DNA of 64,000 bases. It comes from Bacillota bacterium. GTDB lineage: Bacteria; Bacillota; UBA4882; UBA10575. The position numbers and the translations under genes are program-made. Below the pieces are notes generated by a model. The model saw nothing but the letters and a program-made list of their open reading frames with translations. It was not told the DNA's origin and searched no databases. The stretch covers positions 45,479-109,478 of the forward strand of contig DUOH01000034.1 of NCBI GenBank assembly GCA_012838955.1, written 5' to 3'. Positions 34,684 through 44,301 of the stretch are shown here, piece after piece; within the stretch, counting starts at the first letter, position 1, and the number at the start of each line of letters is the position of its first letter.

Positions 34684-34998
34684 ATGACCCGCACCAAACA
34701 GGGGATTGATATTTCCCGTAATATTCGAATCATTGAGTGGCTCAAATCGGAACTCCTTGATGGAGTGGCCAATCTCTTCCGGGCCTTACTAAAGAATAAT
34801 GAAGGCCTAATCGGGGATTCCCTGGTGAACATCGTGATTTCCTGTTATTTTTTGGGAAGAAGATTGGGTATTGGTTTTCGGCAATTGGATAATAGGATAG
34901 AAGATAGACTACAATTTCTGATGGGGACTGATCATCAACTGGAGAGGTGGTACGGGGAGGTCTCCGGCTTGCTTCACCATTTTAATGATGAGAAATAA
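34684..34998 (+). CDS. MazG-like family protein
   Basis: 104 residues. Matches the small MazG-like group of spore-forming Bacillota: [28 protein letters not shown], then an [16 protein letters not shown] helix and a final EVSGLLHHF. All-helical, related to MazG nucleotide pyrophosphohydrolases, but the EExxD metal motif is not evident, so catalysis is doubtful. It sits between rpsR and rplI and its stop touches the start region of the rplI frame. Confidence 0.8.
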   Translation: MTRTKQGIDISRNIRIIEWLKSELLDGVANLFRALLKNNEGLIGDSLVNIVISCYFLGRRLGIGFRQLDNRIEDRLQFLMGTDHQLERWYGEVSGLLHHFNDEK

Positions 34999-35024
34999 TG
35001 GTTGTAGAGGAAGGAGTGGATCTT

Positions 35025-35477
35025 TTGAAGGTAATACTTTTAGATAATATTAAGGCTTTGGGGAAGAAAGGCGAGATCAAAGAGGTGGCGGAGGGTTATG
35101 CCAGAAATTTTTTGCTCCCCAAAAAAATGGCGATTGAGGCCACTCCCGGGAATATTAAAAAGCTGAATGAGGAGAAGGCCAGGATTAAACAGAAAGAGAT
35201 GGCTGAAGAAGGAGAAGCCAGGAAACTGGCAGAACGTCTGAACGGTTTGGTTTTAACCTTTACAGCCAAGGCTGGAGAAGGAGGAAAGCTCTTCGGGTCC
35301 ATTACCAGTAAAGAGATTTGTGAAGAACTCTTCAAAAAGACCCAGATTGAGCTGGACAAGAAAAAGTTGGATCTGGCGGATTCCTCCCTTAAAGCCTTGG
35401 GCCGCCACGAAGTTACGGCGTATCTGTATAAAGGGGTAACCGCCAAATTCATTGTGGAAGTGGTAACCGCAGAATAA
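35025..35477 (+). CDS. rplI: Ribosomal protein L9
   Basis: 150 residues: the N-terminal [35 protein letters not shown] domain, a long charged helix and the C-terminal [18 protein letters not shown] domain. The start is TTG 35025 behind AAGGAG (8 nt), giving the standard M-K-V-I-L-L start; the frame is open nine codons further. Confidence 0.96.
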   Translation: MKVILLDNIKALGKKGEIKEVAEGYARNFLLPKKMAIEATPGNIKKLNEEKARIKQKEMAEEGEARKLAERLNGLVLTFTAKAGEGGKLFGSITSKEICEELFKKTQIELDKKKLDLADSSLKALGRHEVTAYLYKGVTAKFIVEVVTAE

Positions 35478-35517
35478 ACCGGTGCTCATCAGCTGAAGAC
35501 CGAAGGAGGAGTTCGCG

Positions 35518-37440
35518 ATGAAAGGCATTATTAAAGGTCGTGGAGAAGAAAATCAGAGTATCTCCTGGCGTGAGCACTTTTCAAAGACTGATCAGTTGCA
35601 ACGGCAGGTTACGGCGATTTATTCACTTTTGGCCAGTATCTACGGGTCGGATAAATTGGTAATGAAAGCAGGAAAACTGGACGCCTTGAAGTTAATGCGC
35701 TCGAAGTCGCTGGAGGAGAGGGTTCTGGCCCTGCAAAGGCTGGTGTATGAAGATCCGACTTTGGAAGATCTACCAGCTACCCAGGATATCCCGGTAATCA
35801 TTAACGATATTCAGGATGAAATCGCCGATATTATTGCCAGAAGAACCATAGAAGAGCGGATCGAGAAGAAGATCGCCGAACGAATGCAGCAAAGACACGA
35901 AGAGTATATAAAAGAAGTCAAGATGCAGGTTTTAAAGGAGGTCTCCGGTCCTGACAACCCACATACTCTCAAGAAATATGCGGATTTGGAAAAATTGGAA
36001 GCGGTTTCGCTTTCCCGTTCCGCCTTGGAAATGCTCAGACCGGCCAATCTCGGGCAGGTGGTGGGGCAGGCTGCGGCTGTTCGGGCTTTACTCGCCAAAG
36101 TAGCTTCACCCTTTCCGCAACACGTGATTGTTTACGGGCCGCCCGGTGTGGGTAAGACCACTGTAGCCCGGCTGGTGTTGGAAGAAGCCAAAAAGCTGTC
36201 CTATACTCCGTTCTCACCCCAGGCGCCCTTTGTTGAAGTGGACGGCACCACCCTGCGCTGGGATCCCCGGGAGGTGACGAATCCGCTCTTGGGATCGGTG
36301 CATGATCCTATCTATCAGGGGGCTCGCCGTGATCTGGCGGATAGTGGGATTCCTGAGCCGAAACCGGGGTTGGTCACAGAGGCTCACGGTGGAATACTCT
36401 TTATCGATGAGATTGGAGATATGGATCCGATTCTCCTCAATAAACTCCTCAAAGTTTTAGAGGATAAAAGGGTCAAATTTGATTCCGCCTATTACGACCC
36501 AGGTGATCCGAACATTCCCAAATACATCAAGAAACTCTTTGAGGAGGGCGCTCCGGCTGACTTTATTCTGGTGGCCGCCACTACCCGGGATCCTTCGGAG
36601 ATTAGTCCGGCTTTGCGCTCCCGCTGCGGAGAAGTATATTTTGAGCCCTTGACCCCGAAGGAGATCCAACAGATTGTCCAGGAGGCTGCGGGACGTTTAC
36701 AAACCGAACTGGCGCCGGAGATTCCCCACATCATTAGTGAATACACTATTGAAGGGCGGAAGGCGGTAGGGATTTTAGCTGATGCCTATGGATTAGCGGT
36801 GTATAGAAAAGCCCGGACCGGAGCTCAGGTTAGAGTAGAAAAGGAGGACCTGCTGGAGGTGATCAGAATCAGCAGGTTGACCCCGTATGTGACCAGCAAG
36901 GCGACGGACAGCGGAGAAATTGGTAAAATCTTCGGTTTGGGGGTTAACGGCTTTATCGGTTCGGTCCTTGAGATCGAGGCTGTGGCTTTTCCGGTAGAAA
37001 AGGGCAAAGGCAAATTGCGCTTTAACGAAACCGCCGGCTCGATGGCGAAAGACTCGGTCTTTAACGCTACTTCAGTGGTACGGTTGGTAACAGGAATTGA
37101 CCTGAGCGATTATGATCTCCATGTGAATGTGGTTGGCGGGGGCAGGATAGACGGACCGTCGGCCGGCGCCGCCATCACCCTGGCTCTAATCAGCAGTCTG
37201 TTAAAGAAGCCCTTGCGACAGGATGTAGCCGTCACCGGTGAAGTGTCAATCCAGGGAAAGATTAAGGCAGTCGGCGGGATCTTTGAGAAGATCTACGGGG
37301 CGAAACAAGCTGGAGTCAAGCGGGTTTTTGTGCCGAAAGAAAATGAATATGATATTCCCCAGATCTTAGATGGAGTGGAAGTAAAAGCCGTGAAATCCAT
37401 TGAGGAACTTATGAAGGAAGTATTCATGCCCAGCCATTAA
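35518..37440 (+). CDS. lonC: LonC-family ATP-dependent protease
   Basis: 640 residues. A helical N-terminal region (about 1-175) replaces the LonA substrate-binding domain; AAA+ domain with Walker A GPPGVGKT (207-214) and Walker B with D297-E298; C-terminal Lon protease domain with the Ser548/Lys591 dyad (43 apart, as in E. coli Lon). Soluble, no membrane helices, so not LonB. This is the spore-former LonC group; some members are reported ATP-independent because of AAA+ defects, but here both Walker motifs look intact. It lies in the conserved rplI-lonC-dnaB order. Confidence 0.93.
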   Translation: MKGIIKGRGEENQSISWREHFSKTDQLQRQVTAIYSLLASIYGSDKLVMKAGKLDALKLMRSKSLEERVLALQRLVYEDPTLEDLPATQDIPVIINDIQDEIADIIARRTIEERIEKKIAERMQQRHEEYIKEVKMQVLKEVSGPDNPHTLKKYADLEKLEAVSLSRSALEMLRPANLGQVVGQAAAVRALLAKVASPFPQHVIVYGPPGVGKTTVARLVLEEAKKLSYTPFSPQAPFVEVDGTTLRWDPREVTNPLLGSVHDPIYQGARRDLADSGIPEPKPGLVTEAHGGILFIDEIGDMDPILLNKLLKVLEDKRVKFDSAYYDPGDPNIPKYIKKLFEEGAPADFILVAATTRDPSEISPALRSRCGEVYFEPLTPKEIQQIVQEAAGRLQTELAPEIPHIISEYTIEGRKAVGILADAYGLAVYRKARTGAQVRVEKEDLLEVIRISRLTPYVTSKATDSGEIGKIFGLGVNGFIGSVLEIEAVAFPVEKGKGKLRFNETAGSMAKDSVFNATSVVRLVTGIDLSDYDLHVNVVGGGRIDGPSAGAAITLALISSLLKKPLRQDVAVTGEVSIQGKIKAVGGIFEKIYGAKQAGVKRVFVPKENEYDIPQILDGVEVKAVKSIEELMKEVFMPSH

Positions 37441-37465
37441 CCGGTCGGCGGGGAGAAGGACGAAT

Positions 37466-37488
37466 AGCCGCAGGAAACTGCGGCTTTT
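37466..37488 (+). terminator. Probable terminator between lonC and dnaB
   Basis: AGCCGCAG-GAAA-CTGCGGCT perfect 8-bp stem with a tetraloop but only a short T tail. Confidence 0.6.
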
Positions 37489-37585
37489 GGTTCTATCTTC
37501 CATCGCGGTGTGCAAGGTAGGAAAGACCCTAAAGTTTCAGCGGTGCTGACCAGGGAGGAAGTATAGAAGATCCAGGAGGATGATG

Positions 37586-38926
37586 ATGAGTGAATTATTA
37601 GATAGAGTTCCCCCCCAGAATCTAGAGGCTGAACGCTCCACCCTAGGTGCGATGTTTCTGGAGAAGGACGCTATTTACCGCGCTATGGAGATTATTAAGC
37701 CGGAGGACTTTTATAAAGACGGGCACGCCCTCATCTATCAAGTGGTTTTAGATCTGACCAATAGGGGTGAGCCCGTGGATTTGGTAACGGTCACCGAAGA
37801 ACTCCGCCAAAGGGAAGCTTTGGAAAAGGTAGGGGGAATCACTTACTTAACAGAATTGGCGAATACCGTTCCCACTGCTGCTCATGTTGAGTATTACGCC
37901 AGGATTATTGAGGAAAAGGCTTTACTGCGTAACCTAATTCATGCCGCTACTGAGATTGTAAGCATGGGTTACGACGGACAGGAGGAAGTAGAAAAAATCC
38001 TGGATGAAGCGGAGAAGAAGATCTTTGCCATTGCCAACCGCCGGGCTGGCCGAACAATCGTTAGTCTGAAAAATATTCTGATCGAAGCTTTCGAGCAAAT
38101 TGAGAAGCTTTATGAGTCTCATGGGGCGGTGACTGGAGTTCCTACGGGCTTTTCTGATCTGGACCGGTTCACCGCCGGACTGCAACCGTCGGATTTGATT
38201 ATTTTAGCGGCCCGGCCCAGTATGGGAAAGACGACGTTTGCTCTGAATATTGCAGAGAATGCCGCCGTCCATCTGCAGATTCCAGTGATTGTATTTAGTC
38301 TGGAGATGTCCAAAGAGCAGCTGGCCATGAAGTTGCTTTGCGCCGAGGCGGGTGTGGACAACCAACGGATCCGTACCGGAAATTTGGCGGAAGAGGATTG
38401 GCCCCGTCTCTCCCACGCTTTGGGCCGACTCAGTGAGGCTAAGATGTTTATTGATGATTCCCCCAATCTTTCCGCTATGGAAATCAGGGCGAAGGCCCGT
38501 CGGATTCAGGCTAAGCATGGCCTGGGACTGATCGTCATAGACTATTTGCAATTGATGCAGGGTAGAGGCAGAGTGGAAAGTAGGCATCAGGAGGTTTCGG
38601 AGATTTCCCGTTCTCTTAAAGCCTTAGCCCGCGAATTATCAGTGCCTGTCGTGGCCCTTTCCCAGTTATCACGGGCGGTGGAAATGAGACAGAATAAGCG
38701 TCCCTCGCTGGCGGATTTACGTGAGTCCGGATCACTGGAGCAAGACGCTGATTTGGTTTGCTTTTTGTACAGAGAAGATTATTATGACCCGGAGACGGAG
38801 AAGAAGGGGATCACCGAACTGATCATCGCCAAGCACAGAAATGGACCAATAGGCACCATTGACCTCCTCTTCCAGAAGGAATTCAGTAAATTCGTGGGTT
38901 TGGAGAAGTTTAGAAAGCCAAGCTAA
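37586..38926 (+). CDS. dnaB: Replicative DNA helicase DnaB
   Basis: 446 residues: an N-terminal hairpin domain (PPQNLEAERSTLGAMFLEKDA), a linker and a RecA-like domain with Walker A ARPSMGKTTFALN, Walker B LGLIVIDYLQLM and an arginine finger region near the end. Three ATGs in a row follow AGGAGG; the third (37586) has the best spacing. Hexameric fork helicase. Confidence 0.97.
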   Translation: MSELLDRVPPQNLEAERSTLGAMFLEKDAIYRAMEIIKPEDFYKDGHALIYQVVLDLTNRGEPVDLVTVTEELRQREALEKVGGITYLTELANTVPTAAHVEYYARIIEEKALLRNLIHAATEIVSMGYDGQEEVEKILDEAEKKIFAIANRRAGRTIVSLKNILIEAFEQIEKLYESHGAVTGVPTGFSDLDRFTAGLQPSDLIILAARPSMGKTTFALNIAENAAVHLQIPVIVFSLEMSKEQLAMKLLCAEAGVDNQRIRTGNLAEEDWPRLSHALGRLSEAKMFIDDSPNLSAMEIRAKARRIQAKHGLGLIVIDYLQLMQGRGRVESRHQEVSEISRSLKALARELSVPVVALSQLSRAVEMRQNKRPSLADLRESGSLEQDADLVCFLYREDYYDPETEKKGITELIIAKHRNGPIGTIDLLFQKEFSKFVGLEKFRKPS

Positions 38927-38936
38927 GGAGGGTATC

Positions 38937-39290
38937 ATGGTTCGTATTGATTTGACTCTGATTGGAGACGGGGCAAAAGTCCTGGGGTGTACAGGCGTTT
39001 CCCTGAAAAAGCAGGCCGCCTGGTTGGGCCAAGGGTTGGCCTTGGCCTATGGTGAGCAGGTGACTACGGTCTTTTTGGATATAAACGAAGATAAAGAAAA
39101 TCCCCTTGTTAAGCGGGCGTGTGCGAAGTGTGAAGACTGGGAGTATCCTCTCGTGCTGATCAATGGAGAAGTCCGGTATAAAGCGGGGCTGCCTCTGGCC
39201 GCGCTCAAGGCTTTATTGGAGGGGATGGGCGTTAAACCTTTGCCTCCCGGAGAGCGTGGTGTCTCAGTTTTGTCGGTAGAGACCCAGTAA
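38937..39290 (+). CDS. Thioredoxin-fold-like protein of unknown function
   Basis: 117 residues. Secondary-structure pattern and the segment YPLVLINGEVRYKAGLPLAALKALLEGMG resemble small thioredoxin-fold proteins such as YuzD (DUF1462), but the CxxC redox pair at the first helix is missing; other Cys occur at GCTG and CAKC. Function not known. AGGAGG precedes the ATG, 10 nt after dnaB, so it is probably co-translated with dnaB. Confidence 0.7.
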   Translation: MVRIDLTLIGDGAKVLGCTGVSLKKQAAWLGQGLALAYGEQVTTVFLDINEDKENPLVKRACAKCEDWEYPLVLINGEVRYKAGLPLAALKALLEGMGVKPLPPGERGVSVLSVETQ

Positions 39291-39381
39291 TATACTAAAA
39301 GGAGTTCTTCCTGTTAAAGCGAATGTTGATCATGACACAGCCGGGGTTTTTAGGGAAAGATGAGCGGGAGGTGGAGGCAAG

Positions 39382-39939
39382 ATGCGAAGGCTAAAGGCTT
39401 TGCTGATCTTGATTATACTGTTGTTCGGGGGATATTTGCTCTTCTCTTCAGTGGATTTAAGGAGTCCGGTCCGTAAAGAAGAGAGCAGTTCCCTTGTTTT
39501 TGTGCCGGACGGAGAATTAGAGGCACAGGTAACGCTCTTCTTCCCTAATCAGGATTATGTGATAAGCGGAAATGTTGAATTATCGCGAATGTTGCCGGTG
39601 GTAAGGCGTGTCCGGTATAAAGAGGGAGAATTCTATGCCGGTATTCTTCAAGAACTGCGAAGGCCACCGGCGGATAGGGAGTTCAGTACCGCTTTGCGCG
39701 ATGATCTGCAAGTGCTCAGCGCCAGGAGACAAGGATCAACTTTATACTTGGATTTTTCCAGCAAGAATCTGCACGGGGGTTCCCTGGAAGAGACCCTTTT
39801 GGTTGAGCAGATCGTCAAAACCATGGTCGGTTTGGATGAGATCGAACAAGTTCAGTTCTTAGTGGACGGAGAGGTTAGAGAATCGTTGATGGGGCATATC
39901 GGGACGGAAGAACCCCTTACCTTAAATGATGTAGAGTGA
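39382..39939 (+). CDS. GerMN-domain exported protein
   Basis: 185 residues: an N-terminal membrane anchor (about 4-25) followed by a GerMN domain (VTLFFPNQDYVI, YAGILQELRRPP, LYLDFSS, VEQIVKTMVGLDEIEQVQFLVDGE). GerMN proteins occur in spore-former envelopes; GerM of B. subtilis acts in the SpoIIIA/SpoIIQ channel. This is a single-domain version, so a sporulation role is inferred only. GGAGGTGGAGG precedes the ATG. Confidence 0.88.
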   Translation: MRRLKALLILIILLFGGYLLFSSVDLRSPVRKEESSSLVFVPDGELEAQVTLFFPNQDYVISGNVELSRMLPVVRRVRYKEGEFYAGILQELRRPPADREFSTALRDDLQVLSARRQGSTLYLDFSSKNLHGGSLEETLLVEQIVKTMVGLDEIEQVQFLVDGEVRESLMGHIGTEEPLTLNDVE

Positions 39940-39956
39940 AAGAACCTCTCCTTTAT

Positions 39957-39977
39957 AGCCGGAAACGGCTTTTTTTT
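39957..39977 (+). terminator. Terminator after the GerMN gene
   Basis: AGCCG-GAAA-CGGCT stem with a tetraloop and seven T. Confidence 0.85.
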
Positions 39978-39978
39978 C

Positions 39979-40007
39979 TAGGCAAAGTAGAGATTCTGGT
40001 ATATAAT
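39979..40007 (+). promoter_or_regulatory. Probable promoter of fabK
   Basis: -10 TATAAT at 40002-40007 with a weak -35 (TAGGCA) at 17-bp spacing, about 78 bp before the start codon. Confidence 0.45.
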
Positions 40008-40084
40008 TATAAGTATGTTCTATCACCAGGTAATAGTAGCAGATCATATCTGTCGCTTGTGAAAAGTACTGAGGAGGTAATCGC

Positions 40085-41017
40085 TTGCTTAATACTAGAG
40101 TATGTGAACTACTTAAAGTTAAATACCCTTTGCTGCAAGGCGGGATGGCTTGGATCTCCACGGCGGAGCTGGCCGCGGCTGTTTCCAACGCTGGCGGTCT
40201 GGGGATTATTGCCGCCGGTAACGCGCCTGCTACTTGGGTCCGGCAGGAGATTGAGAAAGCCTCGGCCTTAACTGCCAATCCCTTTGGCGTAAATGTGATG
40301 CTTTTATCTCCGTATGCCGATGAAGTAATTCAGGTAATCATCGAAGCAGGAGTCCCCGTGATTACCACTGGCGCGGGAAACCCTAGTAAGTATCTGTCAA
40401 GGTTGAAAGAGGCAGGTACTAAAGTCATTCCCGTGGTCAATTCGGTTTCCTTGGCCAAAAGACTGGAGAGGTCGGGGGTGGACGCTGTGATCGGTGAGGG
40501 GATGGAAGCCGGCGGGCATATAGGAACGGAAACAACAATGACTTTAATCCCCCAATTGGCTGATGCAGTTGGAATACCGGTTATTGCCGCCGGAGGAATC
40601 GCAGACGGGAGAGGAGTTGCCGCTGCTATGATGTTGGGAGCGGAAGGCGTACAGATTGGAACCAGGTTTATCTGTGCCCAGGAGTGCACGGTACACCCTA
40701 ATTATAAAGAAGCAGTTCTCCGCGCTACGGATCGGGATACGGTGGTGACTGGCGTGCAGACCGGGCATCCGGTGCGCATCATCAAGAATAAACTGGCCAA
40801 AAAATTCCAAGAGTTGGAGAAGGCAGGAGCGTCCCCGGCTGAACTGGAAGAATTGGGAGTGGGGCGTCTTCGTGTGGCCGCGCAAGAAGGTGAGATCACG
40901 GAGGGCTCAGTGATGGCCGGTCAAAGCTGTGCTTTAGTGCGGAGCATCATCCCTGCCGCAGAAATCGTGCAGGAATTGGTGGGAACAGCGGAACTGCTTC
41001 TGCAGGGAAGAAGCTGA
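40085..41017 (+). CDS. fabK: Enoyl-ACP reductase FabK-type flavoprotein
   Basis: 310 residues of the nitronate monooxygenase/FabK TIM-barrel family: PLLQGGMAWISTAELAAAVSNAGGLG at the N-terminus, MEAGGHIG and VIAAGGIADGRGVAAAMMLGAEGVQIGTRF for FMN binding. The pattern fits FabK better than 2-nitropropane dioxygenase. It reduces enoyl-ACP in fatty acid synthesis with FMN and NAD(P)H. Unlike in most Bacillota it is not inside a fab operon. TTG start with AGGAGG 8 nt upstream. Confidence 0.85.
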   Translation: MLNTRVCELLKVKYPLLQGGMAWISTAELAAAVSNAGGLGIIAAGNAPATWVRQEIEKASALTANPFGVNVMLLSPYADEVIQVIIEAGVPVITTGAGNPSKYLSRLKEAGTKVIPVVNSVSLAKRLERSGVDAVIGEGMEAGGHIGTETTMTLIPQLADAVGIPVIAAGGIADGRGVAAAMMLGAEGVQIGTRFICAQECTVHPNYKEAVLRATDRDTVVTGVQTGHPVRIIKNKLAKKFQELEKAGASPAELEELGVGRLRVAAQEGEITEGSVMAGQSCALVRSIIPAAEIVQELVGTAELLLQGRS

Positions 41018-41074
41018 ATAGGCGGACTTAAGATCTGTTTTCTATAATACTGGGATTAGTAGCCCACCATCAGA

Positions 41075-42997
41075 TTATCCTTGCCTACTGCCTCCCGGCC
41101 TCTTACAGTTGGCATTTACGGGATGCTCCTTCCTGAGAGCGGGCAGGTAGATACGGAATGAGGTGCCCCGGCCGATGGCGGATTTCACTTCGATATAGCC
41201 GTCATGCTTGTTAATGATTGAGTAGGAGGTGGCCAAGCCAAGACCATTTCCTCCTTTTTTAGTGGTAAAATAAGGGTCAAAGATCTTCTTCAAGAATTTT
41301 TTGGGAATGCCCGGTCCTTTGTCTGTAATGGAAATTTTTATATAATCACCGGGAGCCAGGGGCAGAAATTCATCATCCTCAAAAACCACGATGTTTTCGG
41401 CTTTAATCTTGACTAAGCCCCCTCCGGACATGGACTGTGAGGCATTGATCAGAATGTTGCTGATCACTTGACTAATCTGGACCTTATCTACTTCGCAAGC
41501 CCATAGGTGAGGGGGAATTTCCAATTCGTATTCCGTATGGGAACCGCGTAAAGTAAACTCGGCAGTAGTATGGATTAACTCCTGCAGAGAAGTAGGTTCC
41601 TTAACCGGGGCGCCTTCTTTGGAGAAGGCCATCAATTGTTGGGTCAGGTGGGAGGCTTTTTCAATGACACTCTTCATCTCCGACAGGTTCTTAGTAACAT
41701 CTTTTCCTCTATCAATCATCAACTGAGTTAATTCGATGTTTGCCATTATACCGGCCAGCATGTTATTGAAGTCATGCGCGATTCCTCCGGTCAGTATCTC
41801 GATGGACTCCAGTTTTTCTCTTTTAATCAGTTCTTCTTGAATCCGGTGGCGCAGGGTGACATCGCGAAAAGCCAAGGTTGCGCCGATAATGTTTCCGTAC
41901 ATGTTCCGGACCGGGGTGGCGATTCCGCTGATTAGGCGCTCATTTCCGTCTTTGGTGACTAGTGTGGTGTTTTTTGGTAATTCATAGAGTTCACCGGTAG
42001 TGAGCGCTGTTTTAATTGGATTCTCAATGGGTTCGCTGGTCTCATCGTCAATTAAATAACAAATTTTATCGAAGGGTTCCTGTAGAAGTTCCCGGCCCCA
42101 CCCGGTCAATTCTGTACTGGCTTTATTGGCCAAGGTAATTAAGCCGGAGGCGTCAGTGACAATGACCGCATCACCGATGGACTCAAGGGTGATCAGGAGT
42201 TTCTCTTTTTCCGAAGCCAGTTCGGTTTGGCTTTGGCATAAGAATAAAAACAGCTTTTCCATTCCGATCTGGATCACAGCTTGATAAATTAGATAACGGG
42301 AAAGAACTTCGGAAAAATGCCCTAAAGTAAAGGTGAGGTCAGTACGGGGCAGTACGATAAGGAAAAAACCTGAAAGGAAAGTGGCGGGCAATGCCCGGAT
42401 CAAGTGCTTAAAGGTATATTCTTCAAAAACATGACGATTCTTCGCTATTTTAATGGTACTGAAGAGGAATAGCAGGGCAATGAGGACCTCGCTAAGTTTG
42501 GCAACGCGTGTCAGACCATGGTCCGGTTTGAAAAAAGGGGGAAGGATTCCCAGGAGAACGCTGAGAAGAAGCAGGGCGGCGAAGACAGTATAAATGAGGA
42601 GCAGTAGTTTTTCTTCTGATTCTTTCCATTTCAGGATATACGCCACCAGAACCCAAGATACGCTTTGAATACAGCGGGCACATAGCGCGAACTGAAGTGC
42701 AGTGTTATAATGAAATTGCTTATATGCTAACAATTGGAGAAAGTCAAAGGCGCCTATGAACAAGTAAGCGATGTTAAAGAGCAGAATGAAGTGATCCGTG
42801 AAATAGCGGCGGGTATTGTGAGCAACAATAAATATACCGAGGGTCGCAAAGATACTAGAGGTTTTGGTTAACAGATGAAGAAAATCCCGATTGTTCCGGC
42901 TCAGGTGATGAAAGAAGTAAAAGAATAGGGTGAGGATGATTACATCACGCATTTCTAGTAGGCATTTTTTGGGATAATCATCCATCTTATAAATCAT
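41075..42997 (-). CDS. Orphan sensor histidine kinase (MASE3-PAS-HisKA-HATPase)
   Basis: 640 residues. Residues about 15-245 form a MASE3-like membrane domain of seven or eight helices; a PAS domain (about 265-390, with IGDAVIVTDASGLITLANKAS) is followed by a HisKA box GGIAHDFNNMLAGI carrying the phospho-His, and a HATPase domain with DKGPGIPKKFLKKIFDPYFTTK and GNGLGLATS. The HDFNN type is frequent in hybrid and NtrB-like kinases. No response regulator is adjacent. The ATG at 42997 sits behind GGGGTG; a GTG two codons upstream is possible. Confidence 0.92.
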   Translation of the reverse strand: MIYKMDDYPKKCLLEMRDVIILTLFFYFFHHLSRNNRDFLHLLTKTSSIFATLGIFIVAHNTRRYFTDHFILLFNIAYLFIGAFDFLQLLAYKQFHYNTALQFALCARCIQSVSWVLVAYILKWKESEEKLLLLIYTVFAALLLLSVLLGILPPFFKPDHGLTRVAKLSEVLIALLFLFSTIKIAKNRHVFEEYTFKHLIRALPATFLSGFFLIVLPRTDLTFTLGHFSEVLSRYLIYQAVIQIGMEKLFLFLCQSQTELASEKEKLLITLESIGDAVIVTDASGLITLANKASTELTGWGRELLQEPFDKICYLIDDETSEPIENPIKTALTTGELYELPKNTTLVTKDGNERLISGIATPVRNMYGNIIGATLAFRDVTLRHRIQEELIKREKLESIEILTGGIAHDFNNMLAGIMANIELTQLMIDRGKDVTKNLSEMKSVIEKASHLTQQLMAFSKEGAPVKEPTSLQELIHTTAEFTLRGSHTEYELEIPPHLWACEVDKVQISQVISNILINASQSMSGGGLVKIKAENIVVFEDDEFLPLAPGDYIKISITDKGPGIPKKFLKKIFDPYFTTKKGGNGLGLATSYSIINKHDGYIEVKSAIGRGTSFRIYLPALRKEHPVNANCKRPGGSRQG

Positions 42998-43162
42998 ACT
43001 CACCCCTTAAAGTCCAGGTTGAAAAGTTCAAAATAAACTATTCTTTACATATTTGAAAAAACCTGTATTAGCCATAAGGTTGAGATCAAAGTTTACAGAA
43101 AGTTAACAATATCTTGTCTTCTCTCCTGTCTTTCCGGCAGGACGAATTCTTCATTATGGCAG

Positions 43163-43192
43163 TAAAGGAAAAGACCTGGAGTATTCCAGGTC
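43163..43192 (-). terminator. Second terminator downstream of tRNA-Leu
   Basis: On the minus strand: GACCTGGA/TCCAGGTC perfect 8-bp stem, 4-nt loop, then TTTTCCTTT. Confidence 0.7.
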
Positions 43193-43208
43193 AAAAGGGG
43201 GATAGGAA

Positions 43209-43229
43209 TAAAAAAACCCCTTTACGGGG
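43209..43229 (-). terminator. First terminator downstream of tRNA-Leu
   Basis: On the minus strand: CCCC-GTAAA-GGGG followed by seven T, 17 nt after the tRNA 3' end. Confidence 0.8.
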
Positions 43230-43245
43230 AGTTGCACTAAAATCT

Positions 43246-43332
43246 TGGTGCCGAAGGCCGGACTCGAACCGGCACGCTTTTGAGGGCGGTAGATTTTGAG
43301 TCTACTGCGTCTGCCAATTCCGCCACTTCGGC
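43246..43332 (-). tRNA. tRNA-Leu (CAA)
   Basis: 87 nt with encoded CCA. Acceptor stem GCCGAAG/CTTCGGC; anticodon loop CTCAAAA closed by GTAGA/TCTAC gives CAA; a long variable arm as in class II tRNAs; T arm GCCGG-TTCGAGT-CCGGC. Own promoter and two terminators make it a single-gene unit. Confidence 0.96.
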
Positions 43333-43348
43333 ACGGAATGCATAAGTT

Positions 43349-43377
43349 ATTTTAACAAAGAAACATGTCGATGTCAA
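43349..43377 (-). promoter_or_regulatory. Sigma-A promoter of tRNA-Leu
   Basis: On the minus strand: -35 TTGACA, 17-bp spacer, -10 TAAAAT, 17 bp before the mature 5' end. Confidence 0.85.
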
Positions 43378-43476
43378 GAGATTTGAGTGTATGGAAGATC
43401 CAGGTTAATTACCTGTCTTATGAAGGCGCGCTGCTATGACAGGGGGATCACTATGGCCGTCGTGCTGATCCGGGCC

Positions 43477-43515
43477 TAAAAAAGTCGAGGGGTTGTGCTG
43501 AACAACCCCTTGACG
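43477..43515 (-). terminator. Terminator of the YigZ-family gene
   Basis: AGGGGTTGT/ACAACCCCT 9-bp stem with a GCTGA loop; the minus-strand side ends in CTTTTTTAG. Confidence 0.8.
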
Positions 43516-43692
43516 GTTTATTGGTGGTTTTTTCTTTATTGATCTGGCCTTGGTGGGCTTTGGTGCGGGTCGGAGAAAACTGTTGCTGATCTAAATCAGC
43601 GCCAAACTTTTTCCTTCACTACTTTGGACTTTCAACTTTTAATATAGTATATTCTTGATTCTACCAGGGGTACATGGGAAATGGGCATAAAT

Positions 43693-44301
43693 TTACCGGT
43701 CCGGCTGCACAAGTTCAACTCCGGATAAGGCGGAGAGGGCGGAGATGGCTTCGGCCTGGTATTCTTCGGGTAGTAGTACCTGTAACTTTACATTAGCAGA
43801 GTAATCAATGGTCTCCGTCAGCCCGGCGAATTGTTGCAGGATATAGTTTACTTGAGCGAGTTGTGAGTATGCGCAGGTGACGGAGAGTGAAAAACGGGGA
43901 AGGATCTCTTTGACGCCAGCCACGGTTAGGGTCTGAACAGCCGTGGAATGATAGGCGTCGATTAAACCGCGGATCCCAAGTTTTTTCCCTCCGAAGTATC
44001 TGGTGACGACGACTATTGTATTATAGAGGTCCGCTTGTAATATAGCGTTTAAAATCGGCCGACCGGCGGTGCCTGCGGGTTCGCCATGGTCATTATAATA
44101 CTCCAGCGGAAGATCGCGGAGGCCGAGACGGTAAGCATAGCAATTATGGGTGGCTTGGGTATGCTCCTCCCGCACTTTAGCCAAGAAAGCCTTGGCCTCC
44201 GCTTCCGAATCTACGGACCTGGTATGACCGATGAAGACAGAACGCTGGATCTTCGTCTCCCAAGTTGCTGACTGAGCAACAGTTTTATAACTACTTCCCA
44301 T
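43693..44301 (-). CDS. YigZ/IMPACT family protein
   Basis: 202 residues. The N-terminal UPF0029 core has SVFIGHTRSV, THNCYAYRLG, NDHGEPAGTAGRPIL and VVVTRYFGGKKLGIRGLIDAY; the C-terminal DUF1949 ferredoxin-like domain follows. Eukaryotic IMPACT proteins modulate Gcn2; the bacterial function is unclear. The ATG at 44301 has GGAGG 9 nt upstream; a GTG three codons earlier is too close to that site. Confidence 0.93.
   Translation of the reverse strand: MGSSYKTVAQSATWETKIQRSVFIGHTRSVDSEAEAKAFLAKVREEHTQATHNCYAYRLGLRDLPLEYYNDHGEPAGTAGRPILNAILQADLYNTIVVVTRYFGGKKLGIRGLIDAYHSTAVQTLTVAGVKEILPRFSLSVTCAYSQLAQVNYILQQFAGLTETIDYSANVKLQVLLPEEYQAEAISALSALSGVELVQPDR

Larger units (their letters stand above)
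43333..43692. other. Intergenic region between tRNA-Leu and the YigZ-family gene
   Basis: Contains the tRNA promoter and one strong terminator (listed); nothing else recognised. Confidence 0.5.
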